Shown: positions 26,943 to 35,666, counted from the first letter of the stretch. The stretch is 64,000 nucleotides of DNA from Bradyrhizobium sp. CCGB12 (GCF_024199845.1 NZ_JANADO010000001.1:434001-498000), one strand, 5' to 3'. Translations and numbers: made by a program. Notes: generated by a model from the sequence alone, not told the origin.

Positions 26943-28658
26943 TCACGAGTTCTGCAGTGAGCTCGAGCGTTTCGAACCCATGTCGATCCGACGGTCCGAC
27001 TTTGCCGCGCTGAGAGCCGCGGCCAGCTCGTCGAGATGGTACGGTTTCGCCAAGATCTGGATATCCGCCGCTTCGGCTTGATGGATCGCGGCCTCGGCAT
27101 AACCGCTGGTCAGCAGGACCGGCACGTCGCTGCGCCGTCTCCTGATCTCTCGCGCGAGCTCTACCCCATTCATGCCACCCGGCATCATGATGTCCGAAAA
27201 GACGAGATCGACAGAGCGCCCGTCGGCCAACGCGCCGAGCGCAGCTGCGGCGCTCGCGGCCCGCGTGACCTCATAGCCGAGCTGACCAAGCATCTCGCCG
27301 ACGAGCGTGGCCACCTCGTCGTCGTCTTCGACCAACAAGATTCGGCCCTGGTTGCTCTTCTTCGGCCGCGCTCTGCTGAAATCGATGAGGTGTCGCGGCT
27401 TCGAGGGGAGATCTTGGGAGCGCGGCAGGTACAACTCGATGCTGGTGCCCTCACCGACCTGCGATTTGATGCGGACAGTCCCGCGTGACTGGGTCGCAAA
27501 GCCGTGGACTTGCGCCAGGCCGAGGCCGGATCCTTTGCCGACGTCCTTCGTCGTGAAGAACGGTTCGAAAACCCGCGAAAGGATCTCCGGGCTCATGCCG
27601 ACGCCGGTATCGACGACGGACAGCCGCACATAGTCGCCCGCGATGTTCTCATCACTCAGATTGAGCAGGTTCTCGCCACGGACGATGATGGTGCCGCCAT
27701 TGGGCATCGCATCGCGGGCGTTGACGGCCAGATTGAGAATGACCAGCTCGAGCTCCCCCGGATCAACTTCCACCGGCCAGAGCTGCTCGGGGAAATCGAA
27801 CTCGACGTGGACGTCCCCCCGCAGGCTTCGGTCGAGCAGTTCGCGCATCCCGCCGATCTGCGCAGCAACGTCGACGGGCTCCGGACGAAGTGTCTGCCGG
27901 CGAGAAAACGCTAGAAGCTGCTTGGTCAGGCTGGCGCCGCGCTGCGCCGCCTGGATCATCCCGTCCATCAAGCGGCGCCGGCGGTTCTGGTCTGTTTGGC
28001 GGTCGAGCATGTCGAGGCCGCCGGAGATCACCATCAGCAGATTGTTGAAGTCATGAGCCACGCCGCCCGTGAGCTGGCCGATCGCTTCGATCTTCTGGGC
28101 CTGGCGCAGGGTTTCCTCCACCCTGGCGCGCTCGTTCATTTCAAGTCGAAGCTGCTTGTTCGCTTCCTCCAGCGCTCGCGTGCGCTCGACCACCAGCTTC
28201 TCGAGCTCCTGCGCAGTTTGCTCGCGCGCCTCGAGCAGAGCCCGGATTTCGTATTGACGCCGCCGTGCCCGTATCGCCGATTGGATCGCGCTGGTCAGCG
28301 TCATCGGTTGAACCGGCCGTTCGAGCAGCGAAACGTTGCGGAGTAGATCGACGATGCTGCGCCGCCAGGCGACGACCGCCGGTTGCTCTCGATGGCTGGT
28401 GAGAACGACAAAAGGCAGGTCCGACCATGGTGGCTGGTTCGCGATCCATTGTGCCAGCGGCGCCGTCTCTTTCCCGAACAACCCTTCCTCGGCGAGAAAG
28501 ACGGTGCCCACGCCGACCGTCATCTCGCTGATGAGTTCGGGCAGGCTTCGGCAGTTGATCGCGTTCAGATTGGAGCTGCGGAAGAGCTCGGCCGACGCCG
28601 GTCCGTCCCGCCCGATCGGAGCAAAGATGAGAACACGTTGATCCGGGCCGGCGCTCAT
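26943..28658 (-). CDS. Hybrid histidine kinase paired with a KaiC-like ATPase
   Basis: 571 residues, soluble. Residues 1-115 look like a degenerate receiver or input domain (RVLIFAPIGRDGPASAELFRSS...). A coiled coil at about 135-190 leads into the dimerisation domain with phospho-acceptor His202 (GGVAHDFNNLL). The ATPase shows the N box (NLAVNARDAMPNGG), VVDTGVGM and GKGSGLGLAQVHGF. A C-terminal receiver at about 438-555 has DDD at 445-447 and phospho-acceptor Asp489 (VFSDIMMPGG). Its ATG overlaps the TGA of the upstream KaiC-like gene as ATGA, so translation is coupled. No separate response regulator lies nearby, so the output path is unknown. Confidence 0.93.
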   Translation of the reverse strand: MSAGPDQRVLIFAPIGRDGPASAELFRSSNLNAINCRSLPELISEMTVGVGTVFLAEEGLFGKETAPLAQWIANQPPWSDLPFVVLTSHREQPAVVAWRRSIVDLLRNVSLLERPVQPMTLTSAIQSAIRARRRQYEIRALLEAREQTAQELEKLVVERTRALEEANKQLRLEMNERARVEETLRQAQKIEAIGQLTGGVAHDFNNLLMVISGGLDMLDRQTDQNRRRRLMDGMIQAAQRGASLTKQLLAFSRRQTLRPEPVDVAAQIGGMRELLDRSLRGDVHVEFDFPEQLWPVEVDPGELELVILNLAVNARDAMPNGGTIIVRGENLLNLSDENIAGDYVRLSVVDTGVGMSPEILSRVFEPFFTTKDVGKGSGLGLAQVHGFATQSRGTVRIKSQVGEGTSIELYLPRSQDLPSKPRHLIDFSRARPKKSNQGRILLVEDDDEVATLVGEMLGQLGYEVTRAASAAAALGALADGRSVDLVFSDIMMPGGMNGVELAREIRRRRSDVPVLLTSGYAEAAIHQAEAADIQILAKPYHLDELAAALSAAKSDRRIDMGSKRSSSLQNS

Positions 28659-30169
28659 TCGACAGGTCCTTCCGGCGCTTCCACGCCGGTGTAACGCGGA
28701 TTGCCGGAAAAGATGCCGCTGAACTGCTTGAGAGGGGGCCCGAGCTTGATGCCTGCGCTGCTGAGGCGAAATTCGCGGATGGTATGCTCGTGTTGGCCGC
28801 TGCGCTTCTTGACCACCGACAGGGCGCGCCGCACCGTGCCGGCTACCTCGAAATAACGCAGCATGAGCACCGCATCGCTCAAATAGCTGATGTCCAGAGG
28901 CGTATCCATCGGGCCAACCAGGCCATGTTGGGCGAGAACCAGGATGGTCAGCACCCCCTGCTGTCCCAGATAGGTCAAGAGCTCGTGCATTTGCAGGATG
29001 AGAAACCGCTCGTCCGGCATTGCGGCCAGGTAGCCGTTGAGGCTGTCGATGATGACGACACGAGCATTGTCGACCTCGACGCTCCTGCGCACGTTCGCCG
29101 CGAACTCGCCCGGCGAGAGCTCGGCAGGATCGATCTGTTGGAATCGGATATGCCCGGAGTCGAGGTGTCCTTGCAGGGGCAGGCCGAGTGTCCGGGCGCG
29201 TGCCTCAACCGTGCCACGCGCTTCATCGAAGGCGAAAAACACGGCGTGCTCGCCACGATCTGCCGCCGCTATCGCATAGGTCAGCGCAACCGACGATTTG
29301 CCGACGCCGGCCGCACCGATGAGAAGTGCGTTGGTACCGCGCTCGAGGCCACCTCCCAGCAGCTGATCGAGCTCGGAATTGCCGCTGAGCGTGAAGTCCC
29401 CGAGGAATGATTTGTGATGTTCGGCCGCCACGAGGCGTGGGAAGATCCGCAGGCCTCCCTGCTCGATCGTGAAATCGTGGAAGCCGCCGCGGAACCGGAT
29501 GCCCCGCATCTTGATCACGCGAAGCCGGCGCCGCTCCGCGCCGTAGTCGATCGCGAGCTGTTCGAGCATGACGACGCCGTGCGCGATCGAATGTAATTGC
29601 AGGTCGTCCTGAGAGGATGAGAGATCGTCGAGCAGGATCACGGTGCAATTGCGGTTGGTGAAGAAATGCTTCAGGGCGAGCACTTGACGCCGGTATCGCA
29701 GCGGGTTTTGGGCAAGCAGTCGCAGTTCGGACAGGCTGTCGAGCACCACCCGGGTGGGATTGATCCGTTCGACCTCCTTGAAGATCAGGCCGGTCGTTTC
29801 GCTCAGCTCCATCTCGGCGGGATGAAACACTGTGAGCTCCCGGTCCGGATCCAGCGTCGTTTCCGGCGGGACCAGTTCGAAGATGTCGACGCCGTCCAGC
29901 GGCCAACCGTGCCGCTGCGCCACCAGAGCCAATTCACGCTTGGTTTCGGAGAGGGAAATGTAGAGAACCCGTTCGCCGTCGCGGACACCCCGAAGCAGGA
30001 ATTGGAGCGCAATCGTGGTCTTGCCGGTGCCGGGCCGTCCCTCATAGAGATACATCCGGTTGGCGTCGAAGCCGCCGCCCAGGATGTCATCCAGTCCCTC
30101 ACTGCCAGTCGAGATTCTCGGCAAATCCTTAGGGTCGCTGTCTGGAGCAGCGATGGACGGACCAGTCAT
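28655..30169 (-). CDS. KaiC-like double RecA-domain ATPase
   Basis: 504 residues. Two KaiC/RecA domains: the first (about 18-245) has Walker A GRPGTGKTT, the second (about 255-480) GAAGVGKSS. The catalytic Glu pair of KaiC is partly kept (SLSETKREL; FFAFDEARG). In cyanobacterial KaiC the second domain is phosphorylated at neighbouring Ser and Thr; the aligned text here, TPLDISYLSDAVLMLRYFEV, keeps a Ser but has Tyr in place of the Thr. No kaiA or kaiB is next to it. It overlaps the following hybrid kinase by four bases, so the two probably form a signalling pair. AAGGGTA precedes the ATG. Confidence 0.93.
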   Translation of the reverse strand: MTGPSIAAPDSDPKDLPRISTGSEGLDDILGGGFDANRMYLYEGRPGTGKTTIALQFLLRGVRDGERVLYISLSETKRELALVAQRHGWPLDGVDIFELVPPETTLDPDRELTVFHPAEMELSETTGLIFKEVERINPTRVVLDSLSELRLLAQNPLRYRRQVLALKHFFTNRNCTVILLDDLSSSQDDLQLHSIAHGVVMLEQLAIDYGAERRRLRVIKMRGIRFRGGFHDFTIEQGGLRIFPRLVAAEHHKSFLGDFTLSGNSELDQLLGGGLERGTNALLIGAAGVGKSSVALTYAIAAADRGEHAVFFAFDEARGTVEARARTLGLPLQGHLDSGHIRFQQIDPAELSPGEFAANVRRSVEVDNARVVIIDSLNGYLAAMPDERFLILQMHELLTYLGQQGVLTILVLAQHGLVGPMDTPLDISYLSDAVLMLRYFEVAGTVRRALSVVKKRSGQHEHTIREFRLSSAGIKLGPPLKQFSGIFSGNPRYTGVEAPEGPVE

Positions 30170-30489
30170 CGAATACCCTTACAAATGTCTTCCGGAAGCC
30201 AGCCATTTGCCCAGGGCGCTTGCGGCCCGGGTGGACCGCGAAGGTCCCGCTTAGGAACTCCTGGGCCGGCTCTGAGTTCCCGTTGCGGAAGATGAAGATA
30301 GAGTTGTGTGAGACGAGCTCACCCGGCGTTCGTTCTCGCACGAGACCGGCGGTCAGCCGATCACTTTGGTTGATAGACTGGGGCAGCTCAGTCTTGTCGG
30401 TTCAAAACTGAACACAAGGCCATCCTGATCCCATCCCGTGACATCATGCAGGGGGCAGCCGGCGCGCAGCACCTCGTTCCCGACGGTTG
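30170..30489. other. Intergenic region upstream of the kaiC-like operon
   Basis: 320 bases between the 3' end of the araC-like gene and the kaiC-like start. Frames crossing it lack support. It contains an inverted repeat and candidate stress promoter (30254-30280) and the AAGGGTA ribosome-binding site of the kaiC-like gene. Confidence 0.5.
30254..30280 (-). promoter_or_regulatory. Candidate EcfG-type promoter / inverted repeat
   Basis: Read on the - strand, GGAAC at 30280-30276 is followed after 16 bases by AGTT, close to the alphaproteobacterial general-stress sigma EcfG consensus GGAAC-N16/17-CGTT. The same segment is an inverted repeat, GGAACTC...GAGTTCC. A transcript from here would reach the kaiC-like ATG about 80 bases later. 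The first base of the -10 element differs from consensus, so this is tentative. Confidence 0.35.
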
Positions 30490-31425
30490 CTACTGCTCCG
30501 GCTTCGCCATTCTCAGCGCGCCGGGCCGCATTCCGTATCTGCGCATGACGGCCTTGCTGAGGGCGCCTTCGGACGCATAGCCGACCTCGCCTGCGATCTT
30601 CGCGATCGGATCGGAGGTGCCGGCCAGCCGCTTGCGGGCGATCGTCAGTCTCAGTTCGGATAAGAACGTCATCGGCGCGATGCCTGCACGCTTTTGAAAG
30701 GCGCGAACCAACGTCGCACGCGAGGTGATCGCGACCGCCGCCATCTCGTCGAGCGTCCAGTCCCGGGCGAGATCGCCGAGGATCGCCGACACGACACGGG
30801 CCGTGGTGCGGTCGCGCAACAGCGAGACCGTGCCATCCCCGGAGGCATCGTCCGCGAGATGGTCGCGGAGCATCATGACGAACAGCGCCCGCGCGAGATC
30901 GGCCGCAACCACCTCCGACCCGATCCGCCCCGTGTCCAGCTCTTCGCGGATGTCGATCAGCAGACGTCGAAACCTTTCCAGCAGAGGCTCTCCCGCCGTG
31001 CGCAGAATGATCTCGTCGGGCAGCACTGCGATGAGGGGATTCTCGTCGGTCGTCTCGAACAGGAACCGGCCGCACAGCAGCTCGGTATCGACCTCGGCAT
31101 CAACCGTCGCGCGCTGGCGCACGCCGTTTCGGACCTCGGTCGAGATCCGCCCGACAGCACCTCCCATCCGGCTGCGCACCGCGTGGCTGTCGCCGTGCGG
31201 CAGCAGCAGGATGTCACCGGCCTGGAGCCGCTGCGGGCCCAGGCCCGGCCGCTCGACCACACAGGCGCCGCGCGTGACCATGTGGAATTGCGCCCATCCC
31301 CGGCCGTTCGGCGCGTGCAACGACTCCCAGCGGCCGCCGAACTTGCAGGAATCCTCGAACACGGGACGGATCCTGAACAGCGGGACCATGGCCTTCAACA
31401 ACTCCGCCGCTTCCCCCTCGGACAT
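30490..31425 (-). CDS. AraC-family regulator with N-terminal cupin
   Basis: 311 residues from ATG 31425 (AGGGA before it; the frame is open to an ATG at 31494, an alternative start). Residues about 1-175 form the cupin-6 sensor (FRIRPVFEDSCKFGGRWESLHAPNGRGWAQFHMVTRGACVVE ... GDILLLPHGDSHAV); residues about 205-305 form the two-helix-turn-helix AraC domain (WTLDEMAAVAITSRATLVRAFQKRAGIAPMTFLSELRLTIARKRL). It is divergent from the AhpD-like gene at 31532, a usual arrangement for a regulator and its target. The ligand is unknown. Confidence 0.92.
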   Translation of the reverse strand: MSEGEAAELLKAMVPLFRIRPVFEDSCKFGGRWESLHAPNGRGWAQFHMVTRGACVVERPGLGPQRLQAGDILLLPHGDSHAVRSRMGGAVGRISTEVRNGVRQRATVDAEVDTELLCGRFLFETTDENPLIAVLPDEIILRTAGEPLLERFRRLLIDIREELDTGRIGSEVVAADLARALFVMMLRDHLADDASGDGTVSLLRDRTTARVVSAILGDLARDWTLDEMAAVAITSRATLVRAFQKRAGIAPMTFLSELRLTIARKRLAGTSDPIAKIAGEVGYASEGALSKAVMRRYGMRPGALRMAKPEQ

Positions 31426-31531
31426 CGCTTTTCCCTTGATCCGCCCGGACATGTCTTCGAGCCGCCTGGCCATCCACGGATCGGCAAAGCGCATCTAACC
31501 TATTTGCGTCAAGGCACCGAGGAAACACACC

Positions 31532-31870
31532 ATGGCGATGCTCGACTGGAACAACTACCGCCGCCAGGTCGTCGCCGGCGTCGGCGAGATCGGGAAGCTG
31601 ACGCCGGATACGGTCAAGGGCTACGCGACCCTTAGCGGCGCTGGCGCCAGGATCAACCACCTCGACGCGAAGACGCGTGAGCTGATCGCACTCGCTGTCG
31701 CCATCAGCCTGCGTTGCGACGGCTGTATCACCGTCCACGCCGCTGAAGCGAAGAAACACGGGGCGAGCGAGGGCGAGGTCGCCGAGGCGCTCGGGACCGC
31801 CATCTCGGTCAATGCCGGTGCGGCGCTGGTCTACTCGACCCGAGCGCACGAGGCTTTCAGAGAAGCGTGA
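31532..31870 (+). CDS. AhpD-like carboxymuconolactone decarboxylase family protein
   Basis: 112 residues, with GAGGAAA upstream. It has the AhpD-type redox motif: Cys62, Cys65 and His69 in RCDGCITVHAAEA, within the family pattern LDAKTRELIALAVAISLRCDGC. Such proteins reduce peroxides or disulfides as small helical oligomers; true decarboxylase activity is not implied. It is the first + strand gene opposite the AraC-like regulator and is its probable target. About 126 bases separate it from soxC. Confidence 0.9.
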   Translation: MAMLDWNNYRRQVVAGVGEIGKLTPDTVKGYATLSGAGARINHLDAKTRELIALAVAISLRCDGCITVHAAEAKKHGASEGEVAEALGTAISVNAGAALVYSTRAHEAFREA

Positions 31871-31996
31871 GCCAACGCACCGACGCTCATTGCTTCTGAC
31901 ACAACCTAACAAGCAATCGTCGCGGCGTCCCGTCAATGTCGCGGCACGAGAGCGGAAGGCATTTTCAAAAAGCACGATGATGAATTGGGAGATCGC

Positions 31997-33268
31997 ATGA
32001 CGTCCAAGACACCAATCGAGTTGTTGCCGGGGTCTGCGAATGTATCGCGCCGCGGCTTCGTCGGAGGCCTGTCGGCGGGCATCCTTGGCGCGGTTGCGAC
32101 CGAGGCGGCAGGCGCCGAGACGCTGGCCGACATCCCCGATCGCGGGCCCGGCGCCGATCTCAGCGCGCACAGCGAACGCTCCCGTTTCGCCAGGCTCGAT
32201 CGCATTCCCGAGGCGACGCCGGGCAAGCGCAACGTCGATCCCGGCGATGCCATCAATTCCAAGACGCCGCATCAGAAGCTCGTGGGCAATATCACGCCAA
32301 CCGATCTGCACTACGAGCGCAGTCATTCCGGCGTGCCCGATATCGATCCTGCGCAACACCGGCTACTGATGCATGGCATGGTCTCGAAGCCGCTGGTGTT
32401 CAGCGTTGACGATCTGAAGCGGATGCCGTCGGTTACGCGCGTCGTGTTCATCGAGTGCACCGGCAACGGCTGGGAGAACTGGAAGAAGGCCGATCCCGAT
32501 GTGACGGTGCAAAACACGCATGGCCTCGTCAGCACCAATGAATGGACCGGCGTTCCGCTCAAATTCCTGATCGACCTCGTCGCCAAGGACAAGGGTGCGA
32601 ACTGGATGCTGGCCGAAGGCGGCGACGGCGCGGGCGTCGACCGCAGCATTCCGCTCACCGACGAGATCGTGAACGAAGCTTTCGTCGCGTATGGTCAGAA
32701 CGGCGAGCCACTGCGGCCCGCGCACGGTTTTCCGATGCGGCTGGTGATGCCGGGGTTCGAAGGCAACCTCAATATCAAATGGCTGCGCCGTCTCAAGTTC
32801 GGCAACGGACCCTGGATGACGCGTTGGGAGACCGCGCGCTACACGCAGCTGCTCGCTAACGGCAAGGCAAGGCAATTTCAGCTGAGGATGGAGAACAACT
32901 CCGTCATCACCCAGCCCTCGGGCATGATGCAGATCCAGCCGGGCTACAACCGCATCTCCGGCCTGGCCTGGAGCGGGCATGGCAAGATTGCCAAGGTCGA
33001 GATTTCGACCGACGGCGCGAAAACCTGGAAGACCGCGCAACTGAGCCAACCGGTGCTCTCCAAGGCGCAGGTGCGCTTCCAGATGGATTGGGTCTGGGAC
33101 GGCAAGCCGACGAAAATCGTGAGCCGCTCGACCGACGAGAAGGGCAACGTTCAGCCGGACCGGCAGTCCTTCATCGCCACGATGGGGACCAATGCGCTGT
33201 TTCATTACAACGCCCAGCAGACCTGGAGCATCGACGAGGCCGGGAGGGTCCGCAATGTCCTCGCATGA
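31997..33268 (+). CDS. soxC: Sulfite dehydrogenase molybdopterin subunit (SoxC-like)
   Basis: 423 residues from ATG 31997 (GGGAG just upstream, which excludes the TTG at 31985). A Tat signal is present at VSRRGFVGG (Arg18-Arg19), as expected for a periplasmic molybdoenzyme. The molybdenum-ligating Cys154 is in VFIECTGNGWENW, and the oxidoreductase molybdopterin domain is followed by a C-terminal Mo-co dimerisation domain (ISGLAWSGHGKIAKVEISTDGAKTWKTA). It oxidises sulfite, or sulfane sulfur in the Sox system, passing electrons to the cytochrome encoded next. It overlaps that gene by 14 bases. Other sox genes (soxXYZAB) are not in the window. Confidence 0.93.
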   Translation: MTSKTPIELLPGSANVSRRGFVGGLSAGILGAVATEAAGAETLADIPDRGPGADLSAHSERSRFARLDRIPEATPGKRNVDPGDAINSKTPHQKLVGNITPTDLHYERSHSGVPDIDPAQHRLLMHGMVSKPLVFSVDDLKRMPSVTRVVFIECTGNGWENWKKADPDVTVQNTHGLVSTNEWTGVPLKFLIDLVAKDKGANWMLAEGGDGAGVDRSIPLTDEIVNEAFVAYGQNGEPLRPAHGFPMRLVMPGFEGNLNIKWLRRLKFGNGPWMTRWETARYTQLLANGKARQFQLRMENNSVITQPSGMMQIQPGYNRISGLAWSGHGKIAKVEISTDGAKTWKTAQLSQPVLSKAQVRFQMDWVWDGKPTKIVSRSTDEKGNVQPDRQSFIATMGTNALFHYNAQQTWSIDEAGRVRNVLA

Positions 33269-33803
33269 CAAGCTGTTTCTCGCCGGCATCCTCGCCGCCG
33301 GCCTGCTCGCCGCACCCGCACTGGCGTTCGATTTCGGGCGTCCGGCAACGCCACAGGAAAGCAAGCTGTGGGACATCGACATCGCCCCCGACGGCAAGGG
33401 CCTGCCTGACGGCGGCGGCACGGCGGCGCAGGGCAAGCAGATCTTCGCCGACAATTGCGCGGCGTGTCACGGCGACAATGGCCAGGGCGGCATCAAGGAT
33501 CGCCTCGTCGGCGGGCAGGGCACGCTCGCATCCAGCACGCCGGTCAAGACCGTCGGCAGCTTCTGGCCCTATGCGACGACCTTGTACGACTACATTCACC
33601 GCGCGATGCCCTATCCGACGCCGGGCTCGCTCAGCACTGACGAGACCTATGCCGTCACCGCCTACATCCTGAGCCTAAACGGCATCGTTCTCGCCGATGG
33701 CAAGGTCGACAAGGACTCCTTGCCGAAGATCAGGATGCCCAATCGCGACGGCTTCATTCCAGAGCCGGAATTCGACCCGGCGAAGCTGTTCCGCAGGAAG
33801 TGA
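33255..33803 (+). CDS. Monoheme cytochrome c partner of SoxC (SoxD-like)
   Basis: 182 residues from ATG 33255, with GGGAGG upstream and a 14-base overlap with soxC. A signal peptide (ending PALAF) leads to a class I cytochrome c domain with the haem site CAACH (Cys68, Cys71, His72) and a likely axial Met118 in RAMPYPTPGSL. Classical SoxD is about twice this length and holds two haems; this one has one, so it is better called SoxD-like. It should take electrons from SoxC in the periplasm. Confidence 0.9.
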   Translation: MSSHDKLFLAGILAAGLLAAPALAFDFGRPATPQESKLWDIDIAPDGKGLPDGGGTAAQGKQIFADNCAACHGDNGQGGIKDRLVGGQGTLASSTPVKTVGSFWPYATTLYDYIHRAMPYPTPGSLSTDETYAVTAYILSLNGIVLADGKVDKDSLPKIRMPNRDGFIPEPEFDPAKLFRRK

Positions 33804-33813
33804 GCTCGCGCTC

Positions 33814-34284
33814 ATGAGGCTTTCGGGACTGATCAGGATACTCGCGCTGATCGCAGCTGTATGTTTATGGGAGACGCAAATCATGGCGGCAGAGGGACTC
33901 ATCACCATCAAGAGCAGCTTCGGGCCGGAAGACACGATGAAGCGGCTGGAGGCCGAGGTGAAGGCCAAGGGCCTCACTGTGTTCGCCCATGTCGATCACG
34001 CAGCGGGCGCCACCGCGGTCGGCCTGCCGCTGCGGCCGACTGATCTCGTCATCTTCGGCAACGCCAAGGGCGGCACGCCGTTGATGCAGCAGGCGCAGAC
34101 CATCGGCATCGACCTGCCGCTGAAGGCACTGGTTTGGCAGGACGAGCAGGGCGCGACCTGGCTGTCCTACAACGACCCTGCGTATCTAGCCGGGCGTCAT
34201 GGCGTCGGCGAGCCGGCGACGGCTGTCGTCACCGCAATGACCGGCGCTCTGCGTGCCATCGCAGCCAAGGCCACTGCGCCGTAG
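33814..34284 (+). CDS. Exported DUF302 protein in the sox cluster
   Basis: 156 residues from ATG 33814, eleven bases after the cytochrome stop. An N-terminal signal peptide (MRLSGLIRILALIAAVCLWE, cleavage near IMAAE) is followed by a DUF302 domain: GPEDTMKRLEAEVKAKGLTVFAHVDHAAGATAVGLPLRPTDLVIFGNAKGGTPLMQ. DUF302 proteins are often found beside sulfur-oxidation genes but their function is not settled; they may bind a sulfur compound or metal. The spacing points to co-transcription with soxC. Confidence 0.87.
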   Translation: MRLSGLIRILALIAAVCLWETQIMAAEGLITIKSSFGPEDTMKRLEAEVKAKGLTVFAHVDHAAGATAVGLPLRPTDLVIFGNAKGGTPLMQQAQTIGIDLPLKALVWQDEQGATWLSYNDPAYLAGRHGVGEPATAVVTAMTGALRAIAAKATAP

Positions 34285-34329
34285 CGTCACGCGACGGCCG
34301 CGCGACACGCGGGCCTTCTGGAGATCTCC

Positions 34330-34647
34330 ATGACCAGCAGCGACGGACAACCGGCACCATCCAGTCCGCGCGACGGCAGGCTTGCCAGATGGCTGGTCAT
34401 CGCGGTGCTGTGCGCGATGCTCGTTGGCGCCGGCGCGCTCGGCTATCTCGGCTGGTTCAGCACGGATACGGAGGTGCCGAAGGCGGGTTACGTCGCGCTG
34501 GTGCTCGGTGTCGTGTTCTCGCTGGTCGTCGGCGTCGGACTGATGGCGCTGGTCTTCTACAGCAGCCGCAAAGGCTATGACGAACCGGCGGTGCTGATCC
34601 AGGAGCCGGAGAGCGATCCGGAGGACGGACGAGACCAGTCGCGCTAG
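34330..34647 (+). CDS. Small two-helix membrane protein
   Basis: 105 residues, with GGAG six bases before the ATG. Two membrane helices are visible: WLVIAVLCAMLVGAGALGYL (about 21-42) and YVALVLGVVFSLVVGVGLMALVFY (about 54-77), the ends being hydrophilic. I do not recognise a family. It follows the DUF302 gene by 45 bases on the same strand, so it probably belongs to the soxC transcript. Confidence 0.7.
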   Translation: MTSSDGQPAPSSPRDGRLARWLVIAVLCAMLVGAGALGYLGWFSTDTEVPKAGYVALVLGVVFSLVVGVGLMALVFYSSRKGYDEPAVLIQEPESDPEDGRDQSR

Positions 34648-34785
34648 CGGACCGCGTGGTCATGCCGACGGAGATTTTGATGCGATCGTGTGCAGGCGCC
34701 ATCGTTGCCCCTTTCGCCGGTGTACTGACGCGGCTGCAACTGGCATTCTAGATCTCCCTCCGATTCCGAACGAGACAGGTGCTCC

Positions 34786-35154
34786 ATGGTCGAACGGACC
34801 GACGGTCAGGCAAGCGCTCAACAAGCGGGATTTGCCGGTGTCACGCGCAAGGTTCTCGAACGCCTTCCAATGCCCGGCAATCAGGAGCTCATGGTCGTCG
34901 AGGTCACCTATCCGCCCGGCGGCGTGGCGCCGCTTCACCGGCATCCGGTTGCGGGCGCGGTCTACATCGTCGAAGGGGTCGCCGAGTCCGCCTATGGCGG
35001 CGATGAACCGCGACAATACCGGGCGGGCGAGACGCTGCAGGATCGGGCGGATCTTCCGCACAGCCTGTTTCGCAATTGCGACCCGGAACGTCCGCTGCGC
35101 TTTCTGACCATCTACGTGCTCGAACCCGGGCGCTCCTACACGCTGGAGCCATGA
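34786..35154 (+). CDS. Small cupin-domain protein
   Basis: 122 residues, a single cupin barrel. The two metal-site motifs are recognisable: PGGVAPLHRHPVAGAVYIVEG and later DLPHSLFRNCDPERPLRFLTIYVL, with His residues that could hold a metal. No signal peptide. Single cupins of this kind serve as sensors, isomerases or dioxygenases; the role here is unknown. It ends 14 bases from a convergent acetyltransferase gene. Confidence 0.83.
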   Translation: MVERTDGQASAQQAGFAGVTRKVLERLPMPGNQELMVVEVTYPPGGVAPLHRHPVAGAVYIVEGVAESAYGGDEPRQYRAGETLQDRADLPHSLFRNCDPERPLRFLTIYVLEPGRSYTLEP

Positions 35155-35168
35155 GGCTACCGGCGCTC

Positions 35169-35666
35169 TCACCGCCGGATGCGGTAGATCACGACGTCCT
35201 CGCCGTGACGGATCGTGCTCCGCTCGAGGAGATAGTTCGATTTCTCCAGCACGCGGCGCGATGCGCCGTTGCCGACGAACACGATGCCGATAAGAGAGAG
35301 CAGTTTCAGTTGCGACAGGGCGATGTCCGTCAGCGCGGTCGCGATCTCGCTTGCAAATCCCTGGCCCCAGAATTCGCGTTTGAAGGCGTAGGCAATCTCG
35401 ATCTCGTCGACGTCGTCCACGAGAATGTGCCGGATGCCGGCTCGCCCGGCGAAGGTGCCGTCTTTCGTTCGCAGCGTCCAGAGTCCGAAGCCATGCTGGT
35501 CCCAATGCGCCATGTTGGTCGCAAGGTAGGTCCTCGTGACGTCCGGCGCCCGCACCCCGCCGAGATAGCGCGACACCTCGGCATCGAGATGCAGCGCGAC
35601 GAGGTCGGCGATGTCAGATTCGTGCAATCGCTCGGCGGTTAGCCTGTTGGTGCTGAAGTGATGCAT
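35169..35666 (-). CDS. GNAT acetyltransferase, RimJ/RimL-like
   Basis: 165 residues. The start TNRLTAERLHESDIADLVALHLDAEVSRYLGG and the acetyl-CoA segment EIEIAYAFKREFWGQGFASEIATALTDIA, followed by VGNGASRRVLEKSNYLLE, are those of the Acetyltransf_3 branch, which acetylates N-termini or small amines. The substrate is unknown. It is convergent with the cupin gene and stands alone on its strand. Confidence 0.88.
   Translation of the reverse strand: MHHFSTNRLTAERLHESDIADLVALHLDAEVSRYLGGVRAPDVTRTYLATNMAHWDQHGFGLWTLRTKDGTFAGRAGIRHILVDDVDEIEIAYAFKREFWGQGFASEIATALTDIALSQLKLLSLIGIVFVGNGASRRVLEKSNYLLERSTIRHGEDVVIYRIRR

Noticed and set aside
35155..35168. Hairpin between the cupin and acetyltransferase genes as a bidirectional terminator
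   Set aside because: The CCGGCG/CGCCGG arms are short and no T tract follows on either strand.
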